From the NCBI GenBank assembly GCA_019244185.1, contig JAFATB010000011.1:1-64000 (forward strand): DNA of 64,000 bases, given 5' to 3'. This DNA comes from Acidobacteriota bacterium. GTDB taxonomy: Bacteria > Acidobacteriota > Thermoanaerobaculia > Gp7-AA8. The notes beneath the pieces were generated by a model, which worked only from the letters and a program-made list of their open reading frames with translations, made no database searches and was not told the origin of the DNA. Below, one piece after another: positions 8,474 through 18,293 of this stretch (within the stretch, counting starts at the first letter, position 1; each line of letters starts with the position of its first letter). Made by a program: the position numbers and the translations under genes.

Positions 8474-11350
8474 TCAGAAGCGGATGCGCGCGCCGAGACG
8501 CAGCACGCGCGGGCTCTGGAGCTGCTCGATCCAGTTGTTGTCCGCATCGCTGCCGTTGGCGTTGTACATCCGGTTGTCGCGCCACAGCACGGTGCGCTGG
8601 TTCGTCGCGTTGAAGAGGTCGAGCGAGAAGTTCATCGCCACGCCGGCGTGCAGCGGGACGTCCTTGGCGATGCGCAGGTCGAGGTTGAAGAGGTCGGGCA
8701 GGCGGTTCGCGCCGAAGCTCTCGGAAACCATGATGTTCTGGTTGCCGGTGGCGCTGTTCGGCTTGATGCGGCGGTAGTACGGGATGATGTAGCCCTCGCG
8801 GCCGATCACCGCGGCACCGAACGAGAACTGCCACGGCAGCTGCACGACGGAGTTGAGCGAGTACGACCAGCGGGAGTTGATGTAGCCGCCGATGCCGCCG
8901 CTCGACGCCACGACGTCGCCGTCGCACGACGAACAACTATCGCCGGAAACGATCGGCGACGGATTGACGAAGCCGTTCGCGCCGACGTGCTGCTTCCAAT
9001 CGGAGAGCGTGATGCTGCCGCGCATCATCCAGCGGTTGGACATTCGCTTCGTCGCGGTGAGATCGATGCCGTTATAGGTCTGGTGATAGTCGGGCCGGTT
9101 CGTGGTGACGAAGTAGACCGGCGCGGGCACTCCCGACGCGAGCTTGTAATACGGCACCGAGTACGGCGTGCCGTCCGGCAGCGTGCCGGTGGCGGTGCCG
9201 GCGGGGACGTAGTCGGCGCTCGTGTAGAAGTCGTTCGAGCCGCGCGTCTTCTCGTACTGATCCCACAGGAAGTTCTTGCGATAGCGATACGTGTAGGTCG
9301 CGCCGACCGAGAAGCTCGGCGTGAGCTCGCGCTCGTAGCCGGCGATGAACTCGTCCGTCGTCGGCGCCTTCATGTTGTAGTCGAGACGTCCCGGCGAGAA
9401 GCCGGCGGCGGTGTTGTCGGGATCGATGCTCGACCAACTATAAATACCGTAGTCGAAGTCGAGCTCGTTGCGCTGCACGGTCTTGTCGCCGTTCGCATCG
9501 TCCCAGTAGTAGTAGAGCATCTGTACCTGATAGAACGGATTGCTCGAGCCGGCGTCGCTCGATCCGAGCTGATCGACGTAGCGGCTGTAGGAGGTGCGCA
9601 GCAGATTGCGGCGATCCGCGCCGAAGCTCCAGTTCACGCCGAGGCGCGGCGAGATGCCGTTCCATTCGAGCGAGCGCTCGTCGCCCGCAAACGTGACGGC
9701 GGGCAGGATGTCGGGAATGACAGGGTTCGCGGGCACGGAGCTGCCGAAGTTCTTCGCGCTTTGCTTGTCGAAGCGGAGGCCGCCGGTCAGCGTGACGTTG
9801 CCGAGAACGACGGTGTCGCCGACGTATGCGTCGAGATAGTGCGAGCCGAAGTTCGGCTCGGCCGGACGCGTGAGCGCGGCGAGCGCGTAGCCGTCGTAGA
9901 AGTTGCCGAACGATGCGTTGCCGGGATACGCCGTCTCCGAGCGCACCGGCGTGTCGCGGTAGCCGAAGCCGAAGCGCAGCTCGTGATCGGTGCTGCCGGT
10001 CTTGAGGTACGCCGAGCCGTCGAGGCGCGTGTTCTTCTGCGGCGTCTGCTGCACGTAGTTGTGATACGAGTTGTGCCAGCCGTCGCCTTCGACCCAGTAC
10101 GCCGGCGTATCCATGCCGCCGATCGGATCGAGCCGGTAGCCGTTGCGGATGTTCGAGAACGAGCCGGTGAGATAGAGGTTCTGCGAGAAGTTGTGCGTGT
10201 CCTCGATCTTGAGGATGCTGCCCGGGCCGCTCTGATTCGACGCGGTCTCGATCGGACGTCCCGCGCCGAGGCCGCGGCCGGCCACGGTCTTGTTGTTCCA
10301 CATGAAGAAGACGTCGGCGCTGTTCTTCATGGTCAGCTGGCTGTTGACCTTGCCGTTCCAGTTCGAGATCTCGGTCTGCTGGAGCGCGGCGTCGGTGTTG
10401 CCGGTGATGAAGTTGCCAATGCTGTTGCGCGAGTACGCGCCCCAGACCCAGACCTTGTCGCGCACGATCGGACCGCCGGCCTCGAGGCCGTAGTCGTCGA
10501 TGTGGTCGATGGAGTTGCTGCCGAGGTCGAGATAGTCGCGCGCTTCTTCCGGCACGACCGCTTTCGACTGGAAGCTCTTGTCGGTCCAGAACCAGCGTCC
10601 GGAGCCATTGAGCTCGTTCGTGCCTTGCTTGGTGACCATGTTGAGGTGCACGCCCGGCGTGCGGATACTCGGGTCGGCGCCGCCGGTCGAGACCTGCATT
10701 TCATCGAACGAGTCGAAGTCGTAATAGAACGCCGACGTGCCCGTCGCGGCCATGTCGGTGACGGCCACGCCGTCGATGTTCCACTCCGTCTGATCGCGCT
10801 CGACGCCTTTGCCGATGAAGTACGACTGCTGGCCGCTCTCGTTGCCGCCGACGTTGACGCGGTCGACGAGCACGCCCGGAACGCTCTGCAGCACGACCCA
10901 TGGGTCACGCGCCGTGGGCACGTTCTCGAGCTCCGTGCGTCCGACGGTCACGCCCGATTCGGTCTGGCGCGTGTCGAGCACCGGCGCCGCGGCCTGCACG
11001 GTGATGCTCTCGGAGGCCGCGGCCTGCATCGGCAGCGGCAGCTCGGTGTTGCGGCCGACCTCGACGACGACGTTGCGCCGCGTCGTCGCGAAGCCGGAGA
11101 GGTCCGCGCTCACCGCGTAGCGGCCGGGATGCAGATTGAGGAAGCGGTACTCGCCTTCGTTCGTCGTCACGAACGTCTGCGGCGCGCCGATCCCCGTGAG
11201 CGTCACGGTGACCCCCGGCAGCGGATCGCCGTTCGCCGTGACTTTCCCGACGATGTTTCCCGACTGCGTTTGAACCTGAGCGAATGCGAAGGGTGCGAGG
11301 AAGAGAACGACGAGAAGTGCTGCGAAGCCTGCAGGACGAATGAGTCGCAT
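8474..11350 (-). CDS. TonB-dependent receptor with carboxypeptidase-regulatory N-domain (Oar-like)
   Basis: Outer-membrane 22-strand barrel that takes up large ligands using TonB energy; 958 aa. The ATG at 11350 is chosen because 'GAGGAG' precedes it at a suitable distance and a clean signal peptide follows (LFLAPFAFAQ). An Ig-like carboxypeptidase-regulatory domain spans about residues 25-110. The plug follows (VPTARDPWVVLQSVPGV, 'NIDGVAVTDM'), then the barrel, ending in the aromatic BAM signal (LGARIRF). No TonB partner, SusD or degradative enzyme is adjacent, so the ligand is unknown. Such receptors are expanded in Acidobacteriota. Confidence 0.94.
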   Translation of the reverse strand: MRLIRPAGFAALLVVLFLAPFAFAQVQTQSGNIVGKVTANGDPLPGVTVTLTGIGAPQTFVTTNEGEYRFLNLHPGRYAVSADLSGFATTRRNVVVEVGRNTELPLPMQAAASESITVQAAAPVLDTRQTESGVTVGRTELENVPTARDPWVVLQSVPGVLVDRVNVGGNESGQQSYFIGKGVERDQTEWNIDGVAVTDMAATGTSAFYYDFDSFDEMQVSTGGADPSIRTPGVHLNMVTKQGTNELNGSGRWFWTDKSFQSKAVVPEEARDYLDLGSNSIDHIDDYGLEAGGPIVRDKVWVWGAYSRNSIGNFITGNTDAALQQTEISNWNGKVNSQLTMKNSADVFFMWNNKTVAGRGLGAGRPIETASNQSGPGSILKIEDTHNFSQNLYLTGSFSNIRNGYRLDPIGGMDTPAYWVEGDGWHNSYHNYVQQTPQKNTRLDGSAYLKTGSTDHELRFGFGYRDTPVRSETAYPGNASFGNFYDGYALAALTRPAEPNFGSHYLDAYVGDTVVLGNVTLTGGLRFDKQSAKNFGSSVPANPVIPDILPAVTFAGDERSLEWNGISPRLGVNWSFGADRRNLLRTSYSRYVDQLGSSDAGSSNPFYQVQMLYYYWDDANGDKTVQRNELDFDYGIYSWSSIDPDNTAAGFSPGRLDYNMKAPTTDEFIAGYERELTPSFSVGATYTYRYRKNFLWDQYEKTRGSNDFYTSADYVPAGTATGTLPDGTPYSVPYYKLASGVPAPVYFVTTNRPDYHQTYNGIDLTATKRMSNRWMMRGSITLSDWKQHVGANGFVNPSPIVSGDSCSSCDGDVVASSGGIGGYINSRWSYSLNSVVQLPWQFSFGAAVIGREGYIIPYYRRIKPNSATGNQNIMVSESFGANRLPDLFNLDLRIAKDVPLHAGVAMNFSLDLFNATNQRTVLWRDNRMYNANGSDADNNWIEQLQSPRVLRLGARIRF

Positions 11351-11447
11351 CAACGATTCTCCTCGGACGGACGAAATGCTACGAATCGTAACCCACGCTC
11401 GCAGCGATGGGTGACATTTCGGCGGAAATATCACCGCGCGCCGATCG
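11351..11447 (-). promoter_or_regulatory. Intergenic leader of the TonB receptor with two palindromes
   Basis: The 97-bp gap contains a perfect 11-bp palindrome TACGAATCGTA at 11380-11390, about 30 nt upstream of the receptor ATG, and an ATTTC-GGCG-GAAAT inverted repeat nearer the preceding gene. The first could be an operator; the second could be a weak hairpin after the polytopic membrane-protein gene. No convincing -35/-10 pair was found. Confidence 0.3.
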
Positions 11448-14400
11448 CTACTGCTGCTGCGCCGGAATCGCGGCGATGAATTCGGAGTCGCCGCCCGGAT
11501 TGACGACCGTCGCGAATCCGACGCCGGTGCCCGCGACGACGGTGATGCGCACCGACATCGTCTCGTCGAGCTTCACGCCGAGCGCGTCCTCGATGTTCGT
11601 CACGAACCAGACCTGATCCTCCGGCACGCCCGACTCGACGCTGCGTCCGATCGTCGCGCCGGTGCGCGTGCGCGCGGAGATGCGGAACGTCGCCGGGATG
11701 TTGCCGACGTTCACGACGCCGACGTTGATCCGCCGCTCGTTCGCATTGCCCGGCAAGCCGACCACCACGAGCTCCGCGCTAGTCGTGGCGGCGGTGGCGG
11801 CGTCACGCGATGAGAGCGGCTGCTCGACCGATGCGCGTCCGCCGTGCGCGACGTCGTACGTCTGGATCACCGCGACCGGCACGCGTCCCTCGCGATGATC
11901 GATCCACAACGTGCCGACCGCGCCCTGCACGCCGAAGAGGCCGTGCGCGACGTCAGCCCAGCGGATGGTCTGCTGCGGCGCGAGCGTGAGGCGGCGGTCG
12001 ATGGCGGTGTCGCCCGCGACGTAGCGCAGCGTCAGCGGAATCGCCTCGCGCAACGGATTGTGCAGCGTGAGATCCGACTGCCAGTACGAGCCGCCGAGTC
12101 CGGAGAGGCTGCCGACCGCGGGGAAGACGAGCCGCACGCGTCCGCCGCTCACGAGCTCTTTCTCCGGCGGCAGATGAATGAGGCGGAGGTAATCGGCGAC
12201 GGCGCGCGGACGCGCATCCGCGCGGCGCGTCCAGAGCTCGACGCCGCGCACCGCGCGATGGAAGCGGTACGTGTCGTCGAGGTACGCGGAGACGGCCTGC
12301 GCGCGGATGTCGTTGGAAACGTTGTCGAACTGATCGAAGAGCTCGGGCGAGCGGCGCAGCACGACCTTCGGCCGCGCGCGCTCGAGCGCGCGAATGGTCT
12401 CGGCCTGAAAGTCGCGCGGCGAGAGGATCGGCACCTGATAGAAGCGCGTCGGGTTCGGACGGCCGGCGAAAAAGTAGAACGCCGGCTGGTTCGAGAAGTC
12501 GAAGATCGGCTCGCCGCGCGGCGTCAGCTCGCGGATCGTCGCGGAGACGTCCGTGATCCGCCACTGTACTTCCTCCGCCTGCGCCTCGCGATGGGCGTGC
12601 ATCACGCGCGGACCGTAGCGCACGAGATCGTTGATGCGCGCGTTGACGAGATCGGGAATCCAGAACAGCACGCCGACGACGACGGCGGCGCAGACGACGA
12701 GCGTGGCGAGAAAGGCGCGCGTGCCGGTGTCGATTGCGCGACTCCCGTCGCTTCCGTTGCGCCAGAGCGTGCGCAATGCGCGCGCGAGCAGCACGCCGAG
12801 GAGCACCAGCATGGGGCCGATTAGAAACGCGGCAAAGTACTGGTGGCGGAACTCCGCGCGGCCGAACGCGGTGCGCTGCGCGATCGTCGCGAAGACGGTG
12901 AGCGCGAGCAGCGCGAAGTCGAGCGTGTCGAGCCGGCGGCGCAGCCAGCGCTGGATGAGATACACCGCGGCGACGGCGATCGTCAGCGGGCTGACGACGA
13001 GATGGAACTTCTCCCACAGCACAAAGTCGGCGAGCGTGTGCAGGTTGAGATCGACGCGGAACGTGGAGACGAGATCGGGGAACGGCAGCGACCAGACCGC
13101 GTCGATGATGTGCGGGATCGTGACGAACGATGCCTCGAAGAAGGCTCCGAGCGCGCCGCGCATCGCGAGATAGATGAGAAACGGCGCGGCGCCGAGGACG
13201 ACTCCGAGCATGAAGAAGATTGCGGCGACGTGCGGCGCGAGACCGTTCCACGGCGCGCGCTTCGACGCGATCCAGACGAGCAGCGCCGCGCCGAGTCCGC
13301 CGGCGACGGTGAAGACGCCGATCTCGTAGCTGAAGAAGATCGCCGCGCCGGCGAAGATACCGCTGAAGGTCGCGGACGCGCGGCTGCGGCGGCGCAGCGC
13401 GTTCCAGAAGAGCGCCACCGCCGCGACCTGAAAGAACGTGCGGTCGTTCTCCGCCGTCGTCCACGCGCCCATCGCCACGGAGAGCAGCGCGAGCGACATC
13501 GACTCGAAGACGACGATGCCGAGAAACCAGATCGAGACGCCGAGAAACGCGCCGATCACGACGCTCCGCGCGATGGCGACGTCGAGCGAGCGTCCGAAGA
13601 GCTCCATCAGCCACGCGTCGAGGAGGCCGTCTTCGAGCATGCCGTGCAGTGCAAAGACATCGCGGAACGGCACCTTCCCGCGCAGATAGTCGGAGGCCGG
13701 GCCGAGCGACTCGCCGCGGTGAAAGAGATCGATCCACTGCGAGAGCTGCGCGGTGGACGCGTAGCTGATGAGATACAGCAGGCCGGGAACGATCGCGTAC
13801 GCGCAGAGCGCCCACGCTGTTCGCGGCGCGAGCGGGTTACGCAGCCGCAGCGCGACGAGCGCGGAGACGAGCAGCGCCACGATGACCGCGATGCGCGGAT
13901 ACGGGAACGGCACGAGGATCACGGCCGCGAGCGGCAGCAGGACGAGCGGCAGCGCGCCGGCCGCGACGCGGCGAAAGACGTCTTCCGTTTGCTGGCCGAA
14001 CGTCAGGTACACGATGCGCGCGATGAGCACCGCCGCGACCCAGAAGAAGGCGAGGAAGAGAAAGACGAAGACCGTTTCGAGGAAGAGCGTCGGGATGTGC
14101 GCGATGCGCCGGCCGGTGACGAGGTAGCGAAACAGAATCCACGAGAGACCTTCGGTGAGCACGAGCGCGTGATACGCGCGCAGCTCGCGCCGGCAGAGCT
14201 CGCGCAGCCAGCGGCGCGTCTCGACGAACGCGAGGAGCCGCGGTCCCGCGTACGAGAGCGCGACCGGCAGCAAGAGGATCCAGCCGACTTTCCCCGTCGT
14301 GAGATAGAAGAGCGGCGCGAAAAAGTAGGGAACGGTGAAGAGCAGCGCCGCGCCGAACCGCCGGGGCATCGCGCGCGCGAAGACGCGCTCGAGCCAGATC

Positions 14401-14618
14401 GTCAGCGGCGGAACGAGCAGAAAGAAGAGCGACGCGCCGAGGTAGTCGCGGAGCTTCGAGTAGCGCGCGATGGTGACGTAGCCGATCGCCACGGGGGCGG
14501 TGGGCGGCAGCGAGCGGAAGAGCAGCGTGAGCGAGAGAAAGACGCCGCACGCGAGCGAGAACGCCGCGATCCAGAGGAAGGCGCGGAGGATGCGGTCGGA
14601 AAGTGGCGCGGGGCTCAA
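11448..14618 (-). CDS. Polytopic membrane protein with C-terminal secreted-type beta-sandwich domains
   Basis: About 1056 aa. Residues ~10-650 hold well over a dozen hydrophobic helices, with loops reminiscent of GT-C/ArnT-like glycosyltransferases or O-antigen ligases. No acidic catalytic motif could be assigned. The last ~300 residues are soluble. The end (SYWQSDLTLHNPLREAIPL, IRWADVAHGLFGVQGAVGTL, RRINVGVVNVGN) matches in pattern the repeat domain at the C-terminus of the metallopeptidase at 45.7-48.6 kb. No good ATG lies at the boundary. A TTG at 14618 overlaps the cobA/hemD stop as TTGA and gives MSPAPLSDRILRAFLWI, so it is preferred over the ATG at 14660. Function unknown. Confidence 0.8.
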   Translation of the reverse strand: MSPAPLSDRILRAFLWIAAFSLACGVFLSLTLLFRSLPPTAPVAIGYVTIARYSKLRDYLGASLFFLLVPPLTIWLERVFARAMPRRFGAALLFTVPYFFAPLFYLTTGKVGWILLLPVALSYAGPRLLAFVETRRWLRELCRRELRAYHALVLTEGLSWILFRYLVTGRRIAHIPTLFLETVFVFLFLAFFWVAAVLIARIVYLTFGQQTEDVFRRVAAGALPLVLLPLAAVILVPFPYPRIAVIVALLVSALVALRLRNPLAPRTAWALCAYAIVPGLLYLISYASTAQLSQWIDLFHRGESLGPASDYLRGKVPFRDVFALHGMLEDGLLDAWLMELFGRSLDVAIARSVVIGAFLGVSIWFLGIVVFESMSLALLSVAMGAWTTAENDRTFFQVAAVALFWNALRRRSRASATFSGIFAGAAIFFSYEIGVFTVAGGLGAALLVWIASKRAPWNGLAPHVAAIFFMLGVVLGAAPFLIYLAMRGALGAFFEASFVTIPHIIDAVWSLPFPDLVSTFRVDLNLHTLADFVLWEKFHLVVSPLTIAVAAVYLIQRWLRRRLDTLDFALLALTVFATIAQRTAFGRAEFRHQYFAAFLIGPMLVLLGVLLARALRTLWRNGSDGSRAIDTGTRAFLATLVVCAAVVVGVLFWIPDLVNARINDLVRYGPRVMHAHREAQAEEVQWRITDVSATIRELTPRGEPIFDFSNQPAFYFFAGRPNPTRFYQVPILSPRDFQAETIRALERARPKVVLRRSPELFDQFDNVSNDIRAQAVSAYLDDTYRFHRAVRGVELWTRRADARPRAVADYLRLIHLPPEKELVSGGRVRLVFPAVGSLSGLGGSYWQSDLTLHNPLREAIPLTLRYVAGDTAIDRRLTLAPQQTIRWADVAHGLFGVQGAVGTLWIDHREGRVPVAVIQTYDVAHGGRASVEQPLSSRDAATAATTSAELVVVGLPGNANERRINVGVVNVGNIPATFRISARTRTGATIGRSVESGVPEDQVWFVTNIEDALGVKLDETMSVRITVVAGTGVGFATVVNPGGDSEFIAAIPAQQQ

Positions 14619-16132
14619 CGCGTGGAGTGTAGCGTTACCGCCTCGATGACCGCCGCGCAAAGCGCCACGACGGTTGCCTCTTCCGCCACGATGTCCGGCT
14701 CCTTGCCGTAGCGGCGGATGGCCTCGCTCGTCGTCGCGCCGATCGACGCCAGCCGCGCATGCGCGAGGACGCGCGCTCGCTCGTCATCCGTCAGCTTCTC
14801 GAAGAAACGATCGACGGTCGACGCGCTGGTGAACGTGACCACGTCGAGGGCGTCGCTCGCGATCGCCGCGCGCAGCTCATCGAGCTCGTTCTCCGCGGCG
14901 ATCGTGCGATACGCAACCGCGAGCGCGACCTCGCCGCCGCGGCGCCGCAGCTCGTCGAGCAGCTCGTCGCGTCCTTCTTCCGCGCGGATCACCGCGGTGC
15001 GAATCCCGCGCTGGTCTTCGGCGAGCAACGGCAGCAGCTCGGTGGAGATGAAACGCTCCGGCACGACGTCCGGCTGCACGCCGCGCGCGCGCAGGTCCGC
15101 GGCCGTCGCTTGTCCCACCGCGGCGATCTTCGTTCCGGCGAGCGCACGCACGTCGTTCCCCTTCGCGAAGAGCCGCTCGAAAAATGACGCCACGCCGTTC
15201 GTGCTGGTGAAGACGAGCCAGTCCCAACGCTCGTCGATGGCGCGATCGAGCGACGCCCACGACTCCGGCGGCGCGATCTCGATGGTCGGAAACTGCAGCA
15301 CGTCGGCGCCCGCTTCTTCGAGCAGCCGCTTGAGCTGCGAGGCTTGTTCGCGCGCGCGCGTCACGACGACGCGCTTGCCGAAGAGCGGCCGCGTCGAGAA
15401 CCAGTCGATGGTCTCGTGCAGCTTCACCACGTCGCCGACGACGATGAGCGCCGGCGTCTCCAGCCGCGCGTTCGCCACGAGCGCCTCGATGGTGCGCAGC
15501 GTGCCCGCGACCACGCGCTGGTCCGCGCGCGTGGCCTTCGAGATCACCGCGCAGCCGCGTTCCGGCGACATGCCGAACTCCACCAGCCGCTGCACGATCG
15601 CGGGCAAATTCGCGAAGCCCATCAGGAAGACGATCGTGCCGTCGAGCTGCGCGAGCGCGGGCCAGGCGATGCCGGTCGAGCCGCTGTCCGCCTCGTGCGC
15701 GGTGACGAGCGTGACCGACGTCGCGTACGCGCGATGCGTCACCGGAATGCCCGCGTACGCCGGTCCCGCGATCGCGGACGAGATGCCCGGCACGACTTCG
15801 AAGTCGACGCCCGCTGCCGCGAGCTCCTCCGCTTCTTCGCCGCCGCGCCCGAACACGAACGGATCGCCGCCTTTCAGCCGCACGACGCGCTTGCCCTTCT
15901 TCGCCTCGTCGATCAGCAGCGCGTTGATCTGATCCTGCGGCAGCGCGTGCGCGCTGGCGCGTTTGCCGACGTACACGACTTCCGCGGACTTGCCGATCTT
16001 CGCGCGAATGTCGTCCGACACGAGCGCGTCGAGCGCGACGAGGTCGGCGTCCGCGAGGAGCTCCGCCGCGCGCAGCGTGAGCAGCCGCGCGTCTCCCGGC
16101 CCCGCCCCGACTAGGTAGACTTTTCCCGCCAC
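14615..16132 (-). CDS. cobA-hemD: Fused uroporphyrinogen-III C-methyltransferase / uroporphyrinogen-III synthase
   Basis: 505 aa with two enzymes in one chain. Residues 1-~245 are SUMT (CobA/CysG-C type), which methylates uroporphyrinogen III to precorrin-2 using SAM: 'VYLVGAGPGDARLLTLRA', 'VRLKGGDPFVFGRGGEE' and 'PGISSAIAGPAYAGIPVTHR'. Residues ~255-500 are HemD, which cyclises hydroxymethylbilane to uroporphyrinogen III: 'VVVTRAREQASQL', 'FTSTNGVASF', 'FTSASTVDRF'. The fusion puts the branch point between haem and sirohaem/cobalamin in one polypeptide, an arrangement also known in Firmicutes and some Acidobacteriota. The start lies 22 nt inside the 3' end of hemC. Confidence 0.95.
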   Translation of the reverse strand: MAGKVYLVGAGPGDARLLTLRAAELLADADLVALDALVSDDIRAKIGKSAEVVYVGKRASAHALPQDQINALLIDEAKKGKRVVRLKGGDPFVFGRGGEEAEELAAAGVDFEVVPGISSAIAGPAYAGIPVTHRAYATSVTLVTAHEADSGSTGIAWPALAQLDGTIVFLMGFANLPAIVQRLVEFGMSPERGCAVISKATRADQRVVAGTLRTIEALVANARLETPALIVVGDVVKLHETIDWFSTRPLFGKRVVVTRAREQASQLKRLLEEAGADVLQFPTIEIAPPESWASLDRAIDERWDWLVFTSTNGVASFFERLFAKGNDVRALAGTKIAAVGQATAADLRARGVQPDVVPERFISTELLPLLAEDQRGIRTAVIRAEEGRDELLDELRRRGGEVALAVAYRTIAAENELDELRAAIASDALDVVTFTSASTVDRFFEKLTDDERARVLAHARLASIGATTSEAIRRYGKEPDIVAEEATVVALCAAVIEAVTLHSTR

Positions 16133-17034
16133 AACAGCTCCTCGGCACCCTGCGCGACGAGCTCGTCGTGCACGGCGTTGATCAGGCTTTGCGCGTCGCG
16201 CCCGGCGCGCTGCACGCGGATCGCGCGCGTGCCGTCGAGACTCCCGCAGAACGCGCGGATGTTCAGTGCATCGTCGTCGTCAAACCGCGCGTGCACCGCG
16301 ATCGCACTGTAGCAGTCGAGCCGCGCGCCGAACGCCTGCAACACGCCGCGCTCGCACAGCGCCGCCTGCTCGCTCGCCTCGTTGTTGATCGTGCGCGCGA
16401 CGTCCAACGCGTCCTCGTTCGCGCGCAGACACTCGATCGCGACGATGCCCTGCCCCGCCGCGGGCAGCATTTCGTCGACGGAAAAGTAGGCCGTGATCTC
16501 ATCCGCGCGACCGAGCCTCGTGAGGCCCGCGCTGGCGAGGACGAGTCCCGCGTACTGGCCGCGGCGCGCTTTCGCGAGACGCGTGTCGACGTTGCCGCGC
16601 ACGTCTTCGATTCGCAACCGCGGAAAACGCGCCGCGAGCTGCGCGCGGCGCCGCGGCGCGCTCGTGCCGACGACGGCGCCGTCCGGCAGTTGGTCAAGTG
16701 CTTGACCTTCAGGCTGGACCCACGCGTCGCGCGGATCGGCGCGCTCGAGAAACGCCGCCAGCGCGAACTGGTCGGGGATCAGCGACGGCACGTCCTTGAG
16801 GCTATGCACGGCGAGATCGATCTCGCCGCGCACGAGCGCGTCTTCGAGCTCCTTGATGAAGAGTCCCTTGCCGCCGATCGAGGCGAGCGAGACGTCGGTG
16901 CGGCGGTCGCCGGTCGTGCGCACGACGACGAGCTCGGATTCGATGCCCGCGTTCGCGAGCTGCCGCGCGGTCTCGTCGGCCTGCCAGAGCGCGAGCTGGC
17001 TGCCGCGCGTGCCGATGCGGACGCGCCTCGTCAT
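16111..17034 (-). CDS. hemC: Hydroxymethylbilane synthase (porphobilinogen deaminase)
   Basis: Joins four porphobilinogens into hydroxymethylbilane; 307 aa, normal length. It starts MTRRVRIGTRGSQLALWQAD. The catalytic region 'HSLKDVPSLIPDQF' and 'GTSAPRRRAQLAARFP' are intact, as is the domain-2 motif 'AAGQGIVAIEC'. The cofactor-binding Cys is in 'LDCYSAIAVHA', where most homologues read GGC-x-x-P-(I/V), so the flanking Gly-Gly and Pro are replaced. The ATG at 17034 overlaps the hemA stop (ATGA). Confidence 0.95.
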   Translation of the reverse strand: MTRRVRIGTRGSQLALWQADETARQLANAGIESELVVVRTTGDRRTDVSLASIGGKGLFIKELEDALVRGEIDLAVHSLKDVPSLIPDQFALAAFLERADPRDAWVQPEGQALDQLPDGAVVGTSAPRRRAQLAARFPRLRIEDVRGNVDTRLAKARRGQYAGLVLASAGLTRLGRADEITAYFSVDEMLPAAGQGIVAIECLRANEDALDVARTINNEASEQAALCERGVLQAFGARLDCYSAIAVHARFDDDDALNIRAFCGSLDGTRAIRVQRAGRDAQSLINAVHDELVAQGAEELLWREKST

Positions 17035-18290
17035 CGCAGGCCGAAGATCTTCCGGATCGTCCGGCGCAGCGACTCGCGCTCCTGCGGCTCGTCGGACGCG
17101 TCTTTCAGCTCGAGGATCGGGTAGTGGAGGATCTTGTTGACGAGCTGCGAGGAGAACTGCTCGATGGCGCGGCGCTGCTCGGCGTCGATCGGCCCCAGAC
17201 GGCGCAGGCACTTCTCGAGCTCGGCCGCGCGGATCGACTCGAGGCGCTGCTGCAGCTCGAGAATCGTCGGCACCGCGTCCTGCGCGACGAGCCGGCGGCG
17301 GAAGTTGTCGACCTCGCGCTGCACGATCTGCTCGGCTTCCTGCGCTTTCTGCTGGCGCCGCTCGCGGTTGCCGTCGGCGACCTGCTGCAGATCGTCGACG
17401 TTGTAGAGGTACGCGCCCTCGAGCCGCGCAACCGCGGGATCGATGTTGCGCGGCACGGAGAGATCGATGAGAAAGAGGTTCTGCTGGCGGCGCATCGCCA
17501 GCGCGCGCTCGACCTGCTCGCGGGCGACGACGTAGTGCGGCGCGGCGGTCGAGGCGATGACGATGTCGCAGCGCGTGAGATGTTCGGCGACGGAGTCGAA
17601 CTGCACAGCCTCGCCGTCGAAGCGGCGCGCGAGCTCGCGCGCGCGGTCGTGCGAGCGGTTCGCGACGAAGACCTGCCGCACCTGCTGCGCATGCAGATGT
17701 TCCGCGGTCAGCTCGCCCATCTCGCCGGCGCCGAGGAGCAGGACGTGGAGGCCGCGCAAACTGCCGAAGATCTTCTTCGCCAGCTCGACCGCGGCGTACG
17801 GCACGGATACGGCGTGCTCGCCGATGCCGGTGTCGGTGCGCACTTTCTTCGCCACGCGCAGCGTGTTGTCGCCGAGCTGCGCGAGGAGCGAGTCGAGCGT
17901 GCCGAGCTCCTGCGCGCTGACGAACGCCTGCCGCACCTGTCCGCCGATTTGCGGCTCGCCGACGATCATCGAGTCGAGCCCTGCCGCGACGCGGAACAGA
18001 TGCCGCACGACGTCGCCGTGCCGGACGATGTAGAGATACTTTTCCAGCTCCGCGCGCGACGCGCCCGCCCGCTCCGCGAGCCACTCGACGATCGTCCCGA
18101 TCACATCCTCGTCCTGCGTCGAAACGATCGCCTCGACGCGGTTGCACGTCGACAGCAGCGCCGCGCCCTCCACGCCCGCGAGCGCGCGCAACGCCCGCGT
18201 CGTCGCCGGCAGCTGCGAGTCCGAGATGCTCAGCCGCTCGCGCACGTCGACCGGCGCGGTGCGGTGATTGAGGCCGAGGAGGATTAGCAA
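17031..18290 (-). CDS. hemA: Glutamyl-tRNA reductase
   Basis: First enzyme of C5 haem synthesis: reduces glutamyl-tRNA(Glu) to glutamate-1-semialdehyde with NADPH. About 419 aa from a TTG start at 18290 (LILLGLNHRTAPVDVRERL). TTG is chosen because no ATG/GTG fits the conserved N-terminus and GGAGG lies 9 nt upstream. The catalytic Cys is in 'LSTCNRVEA', the specificity region in 'GLDSMIVGEPQIGGQV', the NADPH-binding domain at 'VLLLGAGEMGEL', and a helical dimerisation domain forms the C-terminus. The Shine-Dalgarno lies inside a perfect hairpin (18294-18312), so initiation may be regulated by structure. Confidence 0.94.
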   Translation of the reverse strand: MLILLGLNHRTAPVDVRERLSISDSQLPATTRALRALAGVEGAALLSTCNRVEAIVSTQDEDVIGTIVEWLAERAGASRAELEKYLYIVRHGDVVRHLFRVAAGLDSMIVGEPQIGGQVRQAFVSAQELGTLDSLLAQLGDNTLRVAKKVRTDTGIGEHAVSVPYAAVELAKKIFGSLRGLHVLLLGAGEMGELTAEHLHAQQVRQVFVANRSHDRARELARRFDGEAVQFDSVAEHLTRCDIVIASTAAPHYVVAREQVERALAMRRQQNLFLIDLSVPRNIDPAVARLEGAYLYNVDDLQQVADGNRERRQQKAQEAEQIVQREVDNFRRRLVAQDAVPTILELQQRLESIRAAELEKCLRRLGPIDAEQRRAIEQFSSQLVNKILHYPILELKDASDEPQERESLRRTIRKIFGLR

Positions 18291-18293
18291 GAT

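Noticed and set aside
8405..11479. Long plus-strand open frame (about 1024 codons) opposite the TonB receptor
   Set aside because: Arg/Val/Ala-rich shadow of a high-GC gene; no start signal, motif or signal peptide. The opposite strand encodes a full receptor.
12843..14711. Plus-strand open frame of highly charged Arg/Glu repeats
   Set aside because: Shadow frame of the polytopic membrane protein; composition is an artefact of reading hydrophobic codons backwards.
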